A stretch of DNA of 64,000 nucleotides, taken from NCBI RefSeq assembly GCF_029168945.1, contig NC_083601.1, positions 39,235,660 to 39,299,659 on the forward strand, written 5' to 3'. This DNA comes from Cannabis sativa (Eukaryota; Streptophyta; Magnoliopsida; Rosales; Cannabaceae). The notes under the pieces were generated by a model. The model was not told where the DNA came from and made no database searches. It saw nothing but the letters and a program-made list of their open reading frames with translations. The position numbers and the translations under genes are program-made. Positions 1 through 10,721 of this stretch are shown here, piece after piece. Each line of letters starts with the position of its first letter. Within the stretch, counting starts at the first letter, position 1.

Positions 1-2558
1 CATCCGTCCCTTTTTTATGTTCACCTTTTCGTTTCAACTTTCAAATTCTTGCTCCACAAAGACAAACGACGCCATTTCAATATAATTATACAATTATAAT
101 AATTAAAATTCAATCTTCTTCTTCTTGTTTCGTTTTTTTTTTTTTTCCTTTTCTCAAAATAAATAAATTTCTGCTTTTGAAAAATCAATATTGTTTTTTT
201 TTTATTTAAAAATTATTTATTATTATTAATAATAATAATAAAGGAATTTTATACTGTTCTGCTGCCGTGTGTTTCGTTCAAGTGATGGATTTTTGGCGAG
301 TGGGTCTGAGAAAGGACAACCCGTTGACGTGGAGCTGTTAAGCTGAGTTGACTTACATTACACAAAAAGAAAAAGAAAATGAGAAAAGTTATTTTGCACC
401 TTTCGGTTTAGTATTATTGATTACTAATAAATAATAACAAAAGGTCAAATTTTGTATTGTATTTAAATTTTTTTTAGTTGCTTAATAAAAGAATTTGAAA
501 GAGAGAAATTTTAGTAGTGGAAAGGAAGTGGCCATTTTTTTACCATAAGGACAGGACAGAGATGCTGATTTTTTGTTTGACTAATTCCTATGTGATCATG
601 CAACAACAACATATTCAATTTCGACCCCACCTTAATTTTAATCAAATGTACCAATCAATCAAGCCAAAATTGGAGGTGAGGCAAGACTGTGGTATTTTAA
701 ATACAAATGGACCATAGCCATTACAATGATACACACTCCATTAGACAAATAATGTGCGCGTTTGTGGATAAGAAAACGGGTGCATATACTATTCTAATGG
801 ATTTTTAAAATAACAAAGACGTACGCTATAATTAATGCTGCTCTCAATTATCAAATATGTTTTCTTTTTGATAGAAATGTTTGTTTAGTACTCAGTTATG
901 TGCTACCAGTACCACTTTCTATTTAAAAATAAGATACATACAAAATTAGTTTAGTCCGGTTCCACCTTCACCAAACTTGATACAAGTATAACAATAAAAG
1001 GCATGTCATAATTAGTTTTTTTTCCCTTCCCGCGTTAAATACTAGACTTTCTCAAGGTTGAATTCTTATGTGTAGTGAAAAAAAATATATATACAAAAAC
1101 ATTAGTTTAGTTAGAATTATAATGTTTCAAAACCGCGTATGACACACCAAAACTGATTCAAACATTGGCCTTATTTGATAAGAATTGTTGACTAGTACTC
1201 TTTCTTTCATACTATTCATTATCAAAGGTTTCTCTAGTCACGGATCAAAAAACGACATTGTCGTAGACCTCACATTTAGTTCAAACACTCCAGTCCAACC
1301 AACCCACGAGACAAATTATACTAAAAAATAGTCACAAGACATTACACACTAGCTCATAATTACCTTACAATTCAATTCAAGGGAAAAGTAATAAAATTAT
1401 TTCATATTTTTATTAAAAAAAATGAAAATCTGAAAATTATTCGATTTTGAGCTTTTGGGCTTATGTTTCACAAACTAATCGCATGTTTCACAATCCATCT
1501 TGGTCAGATATCACAGAAAAGAACAGAGCACATAGAACACGAATAACAACTTGACAATTTTATTAATCATCAAAGAAAAAGGCCAAAGACGAGAGGGCTA
1601 AGACCAGAAATTTTGAAAAGACCAGCTTGTTCTAAAGTCAAGATATTAAATTCGTCTCCTCCTCCCTCGTGACTAGTACTGGTACATCCTCTTACTCCAA
1701 TTACTGTTCTTCTCATGAAAGCGCCAATTTGTTGGGTGAAAGTGAAATTGTCCTTGTTGTTTGGTTAATTAGTCTTTCAAGCTTCCATGTTGTTATGATT
1801 GGGATAAATGTTGATTGATATTGGCTCTTACAATGTCACAGTGATAACTCTTTATTTTTTTAAAAATTTGTTAATATTTTGTTACGACCTCTGGCTCAGA
1901 GTATAGTAGATTAAAGTTGAGCACAAGAAAATGTGAAGAGGGGTCTTATCCGTTAGTGTCTCAAGATTGTGTGGTTATCATCTCTCATCACTCTTCTTGT
2001 TAATTTGTCCTTGTTGGAGTATGTTACTTCCCACCTTAATTTACTTTGCTCGAACTGTGTCACAGAGTACATGTTTAATACTAATACATGTAGCCTGTAG
2101 GAATGTATATGTATCCCATTCACATTAATTATCACAAGGAAAACATTACATGATTACAACCTTATTTTAGCTTGAAATTACAATTAACATTTTATTGAGG
2201 CCTATATATTTATATGGCTAATACTAGTTCATCCTCTTACGCACATAATTCCTGTTAAAAATAATAATAAATTACTATCTAAGGTTAAAAAAAACATGTA
2301 TGTACATAAATAGAGTAAATTAATTAATGGCTCCACTAAAATTAATGTGGGTGCAACACTTGAGTCGACTAAACTCCGAATGGGGTCAGGGATGGTGATT
2401 GATTGGAGATACAGCTGAGTGTATGCTAGGTTTCTCTGTCTTTCACTTGCATGTTTGTTTTGATCTTTGTGTAGTAAAAGCTTCTGTATATATATACTGC
2501 TTCAAGGAGCCCCTTCTCTGCAAACGAATGGGTACAGAACTACAGATTGCTTTGATCA
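1..2558. other. Intergenic, no gene recognised
   Basis: AT-rich sequence with homopolymer runs and no open frame resembling a known protein. A 23-codon ATG frame at 2327-2398 and a TATA-like stretch near 2486-2498 were inspected, but nothing supports a gene. The stretch ends at the 5-bp target duplication of the copia element. Confidence 0.6.
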
Positions 2559-2563
2559 CTATT

Positions 2564-2882
2564 TGTTAAATCTAGGATTCATTGCAGAACAGAATCATAG
2601 AACAAGATGAAAGAAAATGCAGAACAAAGATTTATGAAAGAGAAAGAACAGAGAAGAAAGAAAGGGAAGAATTGAGAAGAAAGATTAATCTCATTGAACA
2701 GAATTACAATCCAGCCTTATATACAAAGTTAAGCTCAACAGACCTGAGACTAAGCCAAAACAGAATAACCGAATGAGTAACAACCCTCATAACAGAAAAC
2801 TAACACTCACAGTAGCTATCTAACTCAATAACAGAATGAACAGTTAAAGGTTTAACTGTCATAACTGTCATGAGCCTTAACA
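2564..2882 (-). repeat. 3' LTR of the young copia element
   Basis: 319 bp, TG...CA termini within the short inverted repeat TGTTAA/TTAACA. It differs from the other LTR at three positions I can see (within gaattgag/gaatggag, aagttaag/aagctaag and cagttaaa/cagtcaaa). The pol frame runs into it and stops at 2852. A TATATAAGG box on the minus strand lies near 2715-2723. Confidence 0.95.
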
Positions 2883-5800
2883 CCGCCCCTCAAACTCAAA
2901 ATGGGATGATCAGTAATTCTGAGTTTGGCTCTAAAACCAGAGAACCTTTGACTAGAAATGGCTTTGGTGAGACCATCTGCAATCTGGTCAAGAGCAGCCA
3001 CATGTTTGATTTGAACCATCTTGTTTAACACCTTATCTCTGACAAAATATAGATCCAATTCTATATGCTTAGTGCGAGCATGTAAAACTGGATTTTGTGT
3101 GAGCATAATCGTGCTGAGGTTATCACACCATATTGTAGGAGGCTGAGGCATGTGAATGTGAAGTTCTGAAAATAAGTAGTGCAGCCAGGTCAATTCAGCA
3201 GTGACATTTGCAACACTTCGATACTCGGCTTCAGTACTAGACCGAGATATGGTTTGTTGCTTTTTGCTCTTCCAAGCAATGAGATTCGAACCAAAAAAGA
3301 TGGCATACCCCGAGGTGGACTTTCTGTCATCAGGATCCGAAGCCCAATCGGCATCACAAAAGGCAACAAGATCATGAGATTCAGGTTTGGAAAAGGTGAG
3401 ACCATAATGCATTGTGCCACTAATGTACCTCAGAATGCGCTTGACAGCTTGCAAATGAGTGGACAATGGCTTTTGCATAAACTGGCACACCTTGTTCACA
3501 CTAAAGGAGAGTTCGGGTCGAGTAATGGTGAGATATTGCAACGCACCAACAATGGATCTATACTGCTGAACATCAGCAAGAGGCTCTCCTTCATGGGCAG
3601 ACAACCGAAGACCACTTGTCATAGGTGTTGGAGAAGACTTGGAACCAAACATTTGAGCCCTGACAAGTAAGTCTTGTGCATACTTCTTTTGACAAAGATG
3701 AAGGCCTGAATCGGTATGCTCAACTTCTATACCAAGAAAATATCGAAGTTTTCCAAGATCTTTAAGAGAAAACCGAGTATTCAGATCTGCAACAAGAGTG
3801 TTAACAACAGTTTGGTCACTCCCTGTTATTAAAATATCATCAACATACACAAGAACAAGTGTTGTTGATGTAGGTGAGTGATTAATGAACAAGGAGTGAT
3901 CAGACTTTGAAGGAGTAAACCCAAAGGATGTCAAACTCTGTTGTAATTTGTCAAACCAAGCCCGAGGTGCTTGCTTAAGACCATATATGGCCTTATTGAG
4001 TTTGCACACAAGTTGTTCTTGACCTGGGATTTCAAAACCGGGGGGCTGAGTCATATAAACCTCCTCTTGTAAATCACTATTTAGAAAAGCATTATTGACA
4101 TCTAGTTGTCTAATTTGCCAACCATTAGACAAGGCTAGAGTCAAAACCACCCTAATAGTGACAGGTTTAACCACAGGACTAAAAGTCTCTGTAAAGTCAA
4201 AGCCTGCTTGTTGGTGAAAACCTTTAGCCACAAGTCGAGCCTTGTTTTTGAGCACACTCCCATCAGGATTCTCCTTGATTTTATACACCCATTTGCAGCC
4301 TATTGCTTGTCTCCCTTCAGGAAGTCTAACAAGAACCCAAGTTCTATTTCTGGCTAAGGCAAGTATTTCATCACTCATAGCATTGTTCCATTGTTCTTGT
4401 TGAAGAGCTTCCTTGAGAGAAGTTGGTTCTCTAGAAGCCAGGTACACTTTGGGTTTAAAAACACCCATTTTTGACCTGGTTTGCATCCTGTGCATGTTGT
4501 GTTTCCCTGGAGCATTAACACAGCCAGCAACTAATGGTAATGCAGCAGGAGATGAGTAAACAGGAGCAGTTCTGGAATCTGGTATGATTGGTACTCGAGG
4601 GGAGGTTGAGGAAGGTTGATCAGTGTGTGTAACACTATCAGAACCAGCATTCGAAGAACATGGAGACAATCCTGAAAAGCCACCTGTATCAGCACTCGGA
4701 CACTGATCTGCACACCTGCTGTTAGTAGGAAACTGTCCAACAAAAAGGTTAGATGGAATGGCAGTATCAAATAAAGCATGTTGGTCATTGTGAGTGGGAG
4801 TTGGAACATTATTCAACTCAACAGCAGCATCAGATGGAGCAAGAGATACAGATGCAGAAGCAGTATCAGTTTCTGCTGGTGCAACTAAATCTGTTGCAGA
4901 AAAAGGAGTTTTAAAATGACAGCACACAGGTATAACAGCAAAAACATGTGATGGGATGATAGGATCAGGTGTATGATTTTGCTGATTGTGAATGTGTTCA
5001 TAAGGAAAAGAGAATTCATCAAAAATAACATCACGAGAGATATACAATCTACCTTTCGAGTCAAGACACTTGTAACCTTTGTGATTTAAACTATATCCCA
5101 AAAATGTGCAAGGGGCAAACCTAAACTCTAATTTGTGTTTGTTGTAAGGTCGAATGTTGGGATAACATTTGCATCCAAAGGTTCTAAAGGTAGTGTAATC
5201 GGGTTTGGTGTGAAACAATGTTTCCAAAGGAGAACATTGATGCAGCAAGGGGGTGGGAAGTCTGTTATGTAAATAGACAGTTGTCCTAAAGGCTTCATCC
5301 CAAAATTTTAGAGGTAATGAGGCTTGTGCAAGAAGAGCAAGACCATTTTCAACAATGTGCCTATGCTTTCTTTCAGCAAGGCCATTTTGTTGATGAGTTG
5401 TAGGACAAGGATGTCTATGATGAATGCCACAATCAGCAAGAAATGAAGTGAAAGACCTGTACTCACCTCCCCAATCAGTTTGGAGAGTTTTAATAGACTT
5501 GCCAAGTTGTAACTCAGCTTCAGCTTTGAAGTGTTGGAAGGTTTTGAGAGCATCTGACTTGTTCTTAAGAAGATACAGCCAGGTGAACCTAGAGTAAGCA
5601 TCAACAAAATGAATATAATATTTGTACCCATTAAAGGATGGAACAAATGATGGTCCCCAAAGATCTGAAACCACAAGCTGAAGTGGTTCAGAAATAACAG
5701 TTTGAGATGCTTTTGGAAATGGAAATTTATGAATTTTACCAAGACAACAAGCTGAGCAAATAGAAAATTCAGAATCTTTATTAACATTGGAAATGTTACA

Positions 5801-6589
5801 AGATTTGAGTACAGTTTGGACCACTTTTTCAGAGGGGTGACCAAGCCTATTATGCCACAAGGTAAAATTGTTTTGTACATTTGTGTTACACTTATAGCAA
5901 TTAGATACAGTAACAGATGAGTTATTAAGTGTTGCCACAAAAGTACACTTGGAATTTGGTTGAGATAAAGTGCTTTCATGAATGGGTGGGCTGCTGGTTT
6001 GACTATGACTTGGCTGCTGCAAGTCTTGAAATTTGATTCTAGAGGTGGGAGCTGAATGGATTGGACCAAGTTGAGACTTGTCAAAAGTATATAGGCCATT
6101 CTTGTGGATTCCCATCAGCAAGGTAATATTGCTCACTTTGTCCTTGACACAACAAAAATCATCATGAAATTCAAAATACACATTATTATCTTTGGCAAAT
6201 TTAGAAACACTCATGAGATTTTTTGTAATTTCAGGGACATGAAGTAAGTTATTAAGAACAAGAGAATGAGATGCATGCTGAGGAGTAAAAAATGAATGAC
6301 CAATATGCTTTATTGACAAACCTGTACCATCTCTCACATGCATTTGGTCTGTCCCTTCATAATCATAGCAAACAGCCAGGTTTTGAGCTTGAGGAGTACA
6401 ATGGTTTGTAGCTCCCGAGTCGGGATACCAACTAGAATCAGTAGAACTGTTGTTGGTAGTCAGATTAGCTTGGGGTTTCTGTGGTACAGTGACCTGATTG
6501 CTTGCACCTGGTTTAGTTCCTGAGAAGGACTTGTCAAAACGATAAAAAAGTCGTGTGCAGTGTGTCCAAAACGCAAGCATAATTGACAT
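2852..6589 (-). CDS. pol: copia pol: protease, integrase, reverse transcriptase, RNase H
   Basis: An open frame of 1245 codons. Domains in order: aspartic protease with DSG at residues 57-59; GAG-pre-integrase (LWHNRLGH); integrase core, ending with the region around NGLAERKHR; copia reverse transcriptase with the YVDD catalytic motif near residue 913; RNase H with DADWA near residue 1078 and the C-terminal KHIELDLYFVRDK motif. The stop lies inside the LTR. No internal stop is present, which fits the young LTRs. The first approximately 15 codons overlap the zinc-knuckle region in another frame, so this is the 3' part of a single gag-pol frame separated by a one-base shift rather than a protein with its own start. 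Confidence 0.93.
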   Translation of the reverse strand: MSIMLAFWTHCTRLFYRFDKSFSGTKPGASNQVTVPQKPQANLTTNNSSTDSSWYPDSGATNHCTPQAQNLAVCYDYEGTDQMHVRDGTGLSIKHIGHSFFTPQHASHSLVLNNLLHVPEITKNLMSVSKFAKDNNVYFEFHDDFCCVKDKVSNITLLMGIHKNGLYTFDKSQLGPIHSAPTSRIKFQDLQQPSHSQTSSPPIHESTLSQPNSKCTFVATLNNSSVTVSNCYKCNTNVQNNFTLWHNRLGHPSEKVVQTVLKSCNISNVNKDSEFSICSACCLGKIHKFPFPKASQTVISEPLQLVVSDLWGPSFVPSFNGYKYYIHFVDAYSRFTWLYLLKNKSDALKTFQHFKAEAELQLGKSIKTLQTDWGGEYRSFTSFLADCGIHHRHPCPTTHQQNGLAERKHRHIVENGLALLAQASLPLKFWDEAFRTTVYLHNRLPTPLLHQCSPLETLFHTKPDYTTFRTFGCKCYPNIRPYNKHKLEFRFAPCTFLGYSLNHKGYKCLDSKGRLYISRDVIFDEFSFPYEHIHNQQNHTPDPIIPSHVFAVIPVCCHFKTPFSATDLVAPAETDTASASVSLAPSDAAVELNNVPTPTHNDQHALFDTAIPSNLFVGQFPTNSRCADQCPSADTGGFSGLSPCSSNAGSDSVTHTDQPSSTSPRVPIIPDSRTAPVYSSPAALPLVAGCVNAPGKHNMHRMQTRSKMGVFKPKVYLASREPTSLKEALQQEQWNNAMSDEILALARNRTWVLVRLPEGRQAIGCKWVYKIKENPDGSVLKNKARLVAKGFHQQAGFDFTETFSPVVKPVTIRVVLTLALSNGWQIRQLDVNNAFLNSDLQEEVYMTQPPGFEIPGQEQLVCKLNKAIYGLKQAPRAWFDKLQQSLTSFGFTPSKSDHSLFINHSPTSTTLVLVYVDDILITGSDQTVVNTLVADLNTRFSLKDLGKLRYFLGIEVEHTDSGLHLCQKKYAQDLLVRAQMFGSKSSPTPMTSGLRLSAHEGEPLADVQQYRSIVGALQYLTITRPELSFSVNKVCQFMQKPLSTHLQAVKRILRYISGTMHYGLTFSKPESHDLVAFCDADWASDPDDRKSTSGYAIFFGSNLIAWKSKKQQTISRSSTEAEYRSVANVTAELTWLHYLFSELHIHMPQPPTIWCDNLSTIMLTQNPVLHARTKHIELDLYFVRDKVLNKMVQIKHVAALDQIADGLTKAISSQRFSGFRAKLRITDHPILSLRGGVKAHDSYDS
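2883..2894 (-). other. Polypurine tract
   Basis: On the minus strand TTTGAGGGGCGG lies directly against the 3' LTR, the normal place for priming plus-strand DNA synthesis. It also lies inside the end of the pol frame, as in other compact plant copia elements. Confidence 0.85.
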
Positions 6590-7549
6590 TGAACCTTATT
6601 ATTCAGGTTTGTACCAGTTCTGTTAGCTTGATAGGGAGGAAAATTTGAGAAATTACCTTTCACACCAGAACTATCTCCACGATTAAAGCTTCTAAACACA
6701 GGTTGATTGAACTGACCTGAGTTGTTATAAACCTGAGAATTTCCTCTCCCATACTGCTGTCTGAACCTTCTCCAGGCAAGATTTGCCTCCATCAAGGTGT
6801 CTAACTGTTGATCTTGATCACCAGTGACCAGGTTTGCACTCACATCGAATTCCTTTCCAGATTTTTCACTCGGACTCGTGCTGTGAGCAAGGCTCGATTT
6901 CTCCGACTGTGTATTGTTCAGTTCTGGTGTTTGTGGAAATGACGAAGGTATCGTATTCGCTTGGAAGGCCTTTGAAGATCGCAGCCACATGATCACGATC
7001 GCTCAAGACTTCTCCCACAGAAGCAAGGAGATCCACAGATTGTTTAACCTTCAGGAGATAGTCATTAAGACTGAGATTACCTTTCTTTAAATTCTGCAAT
7101 TTCGTACGAAACTCAAGAATTTTCGAGGACACTTGCAATGTAAAATGCTTTTCCAGTGTGGACCAGATTTGTTGTGCTGAATCGCATCCCACCATTCGAG
7201 TCAAAAGACTCTCTGTCATCGAAGATAGCAGCCATGAGACTAGGAGTTGATCTTGGATCTCCCAGTCGATTAAGGCTTGATTCACCCTGTTTTGCACACG
7301 ATCTTCTGGAGTTTGGAACTCAGCTGGTGGTGGATCTTTGATGAACTTCAGCAAACGATTGCCTTTGATTGCAGCTAAAACCTGTTGCTTCCACAAAAGG
7401 AAATTATGATCATTCAACCGAATTGAAATGTTGTGATTAAAATATACAGGTTCTTGATGAGTTGGGATTCGAGACTGAGCTGCCTGACCACCATTGAAAC
7501 CAGATGTGTTGTTCGAGTTGCCACCACCAGTAGATCCGAGAGTAGCCAT
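6460..7549 (-). pseudogene. gag: copia gag, interrupted by two frame breaks
   Basis: The probable start is the ATG at 7549, just after the primer site. The first frame (7549 to 6866) is a copia gag (UBN2-type), with the segment GLPSEYDTFVISTNTRTEQY near its end, and then breaks near 6870-6890. Reading continues in another frame (to 6460) that carries a zinc knuckle, CQLCLRFGHTAHD, whose last cysteine is replaced by Phe at the point where the pol frame should begin. A one-base loss in a T run near 6550-6562 explains both the missing Cys and the shift into pol. Both breaks fall where a CTG or CAG would be expected (see findings), so they may be true mutations or sequence errors. Confidence 0.85.
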
Positions 7550-7572
7550 GTTAACATTGAGCGGAGGCCAAC

Positions 7573-7584
7573 GCTCTGATACCA
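7573..7584 (-). other. Primer binding site, tRNA-iMet type
   Basis: TGGTATCAGAGC on the minus strand, directly after the LTR end. It is complementary to the 3' end of plant initiator Met tRNA, the usual copia primer. Confidence 0.93.
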
Positions 7585-7903
7585 TGTTAAATCTAGGATT
7601 CATTGCAGAACAGAATCATAGAACAAGATGAAAGAAAATGCAGAACAAAGATTTATGAAAGAGAAAGAACAGAGAAGAAAGAAAGGGAAGAATGGAGAAG
7701 AAAGATTAATCTCATTGAACAGAATTACAATCCAGCCTTATATACAAAGCTAAGCTCAACAGACCTGAGACTAAGCCAAAACAGAATAACCGAATGAGTA
7801 ACAACCCTCATAACAGAAAACTAACACTCACAGTAGCTATCTAACTCAATAACAGAATGAACAGTCAAAGGTTTAACTGTCATAACTGTCATGAGCCTTA
7901 ACA
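7585..7903 (-). repeat. 5' LTR of the young copia element
   Basis: 319 bp with TG...CA ends, followed by the CTATT target duplication at 7904-7908. The element's promoter should lie here: TATATAAGG reads on the minus strand at 7736-7744. Confidence 0.95.
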
Positions 7904-7908
7904 CTATT

Positions 7909-9345
7909 GAGTTTGGATTTTTTTTTTTTTTTTTTTGGCTGGAACGTTGGATTGCCTCTATGTGTAGTGTGAAGCGTTTCAGATTCATCAAACTATTTTC
8001 TCTTTCTTTTTGTTTGGTTATTATGATTTATGAATGATGTGTACTTTTTTATGTTTGTAGTTGTACTAGTTTAGTTCTTTTTCTGATAGTTGTACTAGTT
8101 TAGTTCTTTTTCTGATGAGCATTGCTCAGACTAGTAAATGGTGTTTACCATTCCAGGGCCGGCCTTGGGTCTTGGGCTAGGCCAGAGGCCAGGCCCAAAT
8201 CAATAATAGTTTCTCTTAAAAATATACAATTTTTTTAATAAATTGTTTTTGGAAATATTACTTATTTCATGTCTATGTCTTCACACTATATATTGCAAGC
8301 ACTGATCTGATATGTATGAAGTTTTATCCAAAGTACTGAATGCTCTCAATTTCGTGAAAAAGAATCCAATTTCAAAGGAATATTTTCACAAATACCCAAA
8401 AATAATTAAAAAAATTATAAAAATATGCATTTATAGTTTTATTTAATTATTTTTCCTAAAAAAACATACTGACAGTTATTTTTATGTTTTTTCTGAAAGA
8501 ATAAAATAGAAAAAAAGAAAGAAAAAAAAAAAAAAGAGAAATTGTATACTATTTTCTAACTTTTATCTATTTTTACGATTTTTTTTGTTTTTTTATTTTA
8601 ATAATTTGGATTACTCTCTTGGTTGTAATCTCTTGGTTGTAATTTGGGTTGCTGTGTGAGTTTAGATTGCTAGGTAGATTGCACAACATACATATCTACT
8701 AAAATGTAAAAAATAATAAAAACTTTAAAATGTATAAATGAAAAAACTAAAAAAAATAAATAAATAATTACATCGCATACTAAAATTTTCAGCTTTTTTA
8801 CTACTATACTGTGGGGTAAATTTTTTTTCAAAAATATTGTGTAAGTCTTATACTGTGTACTGTGTTAAGTTTTCACTTTTGTTCTACGGTTGTTAGTTGT
8901 TCCACTGTTGTTTTTAGTTGTTTTGTTTTGTGTTCAACTGTTATCTTATAAAAATACAATATTTTTTAAAAGATTTCCGTGTGACAGTATTTTTGTAAAA
9001 GTTAATTTAAATTTCAATATTTTTGTAGGTTTCTCAGAAAAAAAAAAAAATCTTAAAAATGTTTAAAATAATATACAATTTTAATGACTAAAAAATTTTA
9101 ATCCAAAATTAGCAGTCATTTAATTTTGACATCAAAAAGGATGAGAATTCCAAAGAAGACAACTGGTTGTTTATAATGTTTTGGTGAGTAGACATAATAA
9201 AACTTAATTTCAATTAAATCATCTCAAATGATAAGATACACAATAATTTTTTAAGTAATTTTAAACAGTGTATTGACTCTATTATATTCTATTACATAGA
9301 TTATGGGTTTGATTTATTTTTCTTGCCGGAAGCTGCTATTTCTCA
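7909..9345. other. Intergenic, AT-rich, no gene seen
   Basis: Long T and A runs and no recognisable coding sequence. It contains the small tandem duplication listed separately. Confidence 0.6.
8059..8116 (+). repeat. Tandem duplication, 2 x 29 bp
   Basis: Two adjacent identical 29-bp units, each starting agttgtactagtttag, at 8059-8087 and 8088-8116. The perfect identity points to a recent local slippage or repair event. It has no apparent function. Confidence 0.9.
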
Positions 9346-9349
9346 TAGG

Positions 9350-9705
9350 TGGACCCCTCTTTCAGTGGATTGGATCAAAGTCAATTGTGATGTGGCAATT
9401 GGTTGGGATTTCATGTGTGGAGTAGCTTTAGCTAGGGATCACACGAGTTCTATTTTGCGAGTGACCACTATAAGCTTAACTTCGTTGATCCTTTGATTGG
9501 AGAAGTTGCGACTTGTCAGTTGGCCATGGAGAAAGCCATGATTTTGAAACACCCTTTTGTATCAATTGAGAGTGATTTGGAGATAGTTATCAAGGAACTG
9601 AATGAAACCAGTTCCAGTTGGAGTATTGGTAACTATATTTACCAATGTAATATGCTCTCTAATTTATTTTTGAGTTATAATTTTTTTTTTTTTCAAACTT
9701 TGTAA
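9350..9705 (+). pseudogene. RNase H-like domain (RVT_3) remnant
   Basis: Translation gives WTPLSVDWIKVNCDVA, then a stretch ending CGVALARDH, then after a one-base shift near 9480 PLIGEVATCQLAMEKAM and HPFVSIESDLEIVIKEL. This is the order of the RNase H-like domain found at the end of plant LINE ORF2 proteins and in related stand-alone genes. The frame break and the lack of reverse transcriptase upstream mark it as a relic. It is diverged from the RNase H of the LINE at 50543-57402. Confidence 0.75.
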
Positions 9706-10630
9706 TTTTGTAGCTCATAATGTAATTAAGTGAATTTTCGCAAACAATATAATTGGTATAGTTGACCCATCAATCATCTCAGTAATATTATTTAGGGTTT
9801 TTTTTTTTATTTTTACACTTCAAAACAGTTTTTTTTTTTTTTTTTTGTATTTTTACGAAATTCTACATAGAAACCCTTATTACAACTAGCGCTGCAACTT
9901 AAATTGCAACAAAAAATTGTACAGAAACCCCTATTGCAACTAGCGCTACAACTGTTTCTAAACCGTAAATTTGAAAAAAAAAATTAAAAAATTAAAAAAA
10001 AATAGTATATATGGTAATTCTCTTATTATTTGTAATGACCTTAAAATCTAATTTATTTTATGATTTTCCTTAAAAGAAAATTCAATTAAATCATTACCCA
10101 TTAATAGTTTTATACATATATTTCTTATTCACCAAGATAAAGAAAGAAAGATATGAATAGCTTTAATCCAATCCGCCTATTTTAGATTAGCGTTAATTTA
10201 TATAAAATCTGAAAATGAGAAATAATAATAGATAAACAATGTAGTAAAGCTCATTAAAAAATAATTAACAAATCTGTGACATCACAGTCACACTTTATTG
10301 AATCTTCTCTATGAAGAAGTTTAAGGAAATTTTGCCAAAATTGAAGGAAGAATTTTGCTTCAATTAATAACTAGTCTATTAACATAGCATAATAACAAAA
10401 TCAAATTATACCATTAGTACATACACATGATACATTGGCATATGACGTGTGTTTTTGCTGAGAGTAATCGAAAATCAGAATTTTACAATACATGCATAAA
10501 AAGTCACCAAAAATATATGGAGCGAAAAGATCTTGATTAATATTTATATGTTGAGACGATCAAGGATCGAGGGTTAAGGTTTATACATATGTACACCAAG
10601 TATTTACAAACATGATTAGGTATAAAACTT
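9706..10630. other. Intergenic; downstream flank of the broken WIP gene
   Basis: AT-rich with a short degenerate direct repeat at 9869-9899 and 9923-9953 (about 31 bp each, core actagcgct). The part next to 10631 would be the 3' untranslated region of the interrupted minus-strand gene. Confidence 0.5.
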
Positions 10631-10721
10631 TCAATTAGGACCCCAGCAACTCAAATACATGACGGTCCGAAGAGACTCCTCCGCCTGCTTATAATTATGT
10701 GTGTCGTTTTTGGCAGCCTTG
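10631..10721 (-). pseudogene. 3' part of wound-induced protein gene (DUF3774/WIP), cut off by copia insertion
   Basis: Read on the minus strand from 10721, this encodes the last 28 residues of a WIP/DUF3774 protein, ending ESLRTVMYLSCWGPN and a TGA at 10631-10633. The motif MYLSCWGPN at the C-terminus is the hallmark of plant wound-induced (WIP) proteins. The reading frame is continuous with the segment at 17134-17309 once the copia element and one CCTTG copy are removed. This half lies 6.4 kb from its start codon and cannot be translated as is. Confidence 0.93.

Larger units (their letters stand above)
2564..7903 (-). mobile_element. Young, nearly complete Ty1/copia LTR retrotransposon
   Basis: A 5340-bp element read on the minus strand. 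Two 319-bp LTRs start TGTTAA and end TTAACA. They are flanked by an exact 5-bp duplication, CTATT, at 2559-2563 and 7904-7908. An initiator-Met tRNA primer site lies just inside the upstream LTR and a purine tract just inside the downstream LTR. Inside, the order is gag, protease, integrase, reverse transcriptase, RNase H, which is the copia order. I count three substitutions between the LTRs (about 0.9%), so insertion was recent. Pol is open over its whole length, but gag is interrupted at two places (near 6870-6890 and near 6560), so this copy as written does not encode an intact gag-pol. Confidence 0.97.

Noticed and set aside
2327..2398. 23-codon ATG frame before the first copia element
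   Set aside because: Too short and without conservation evidence; not reported as a gene.
3179..3670. 163-codon open frame on the plus strand
   Set aside because: It lies antisense to the RNase H/RT part of the copia pol gene and has no family motif; a shadow frame.
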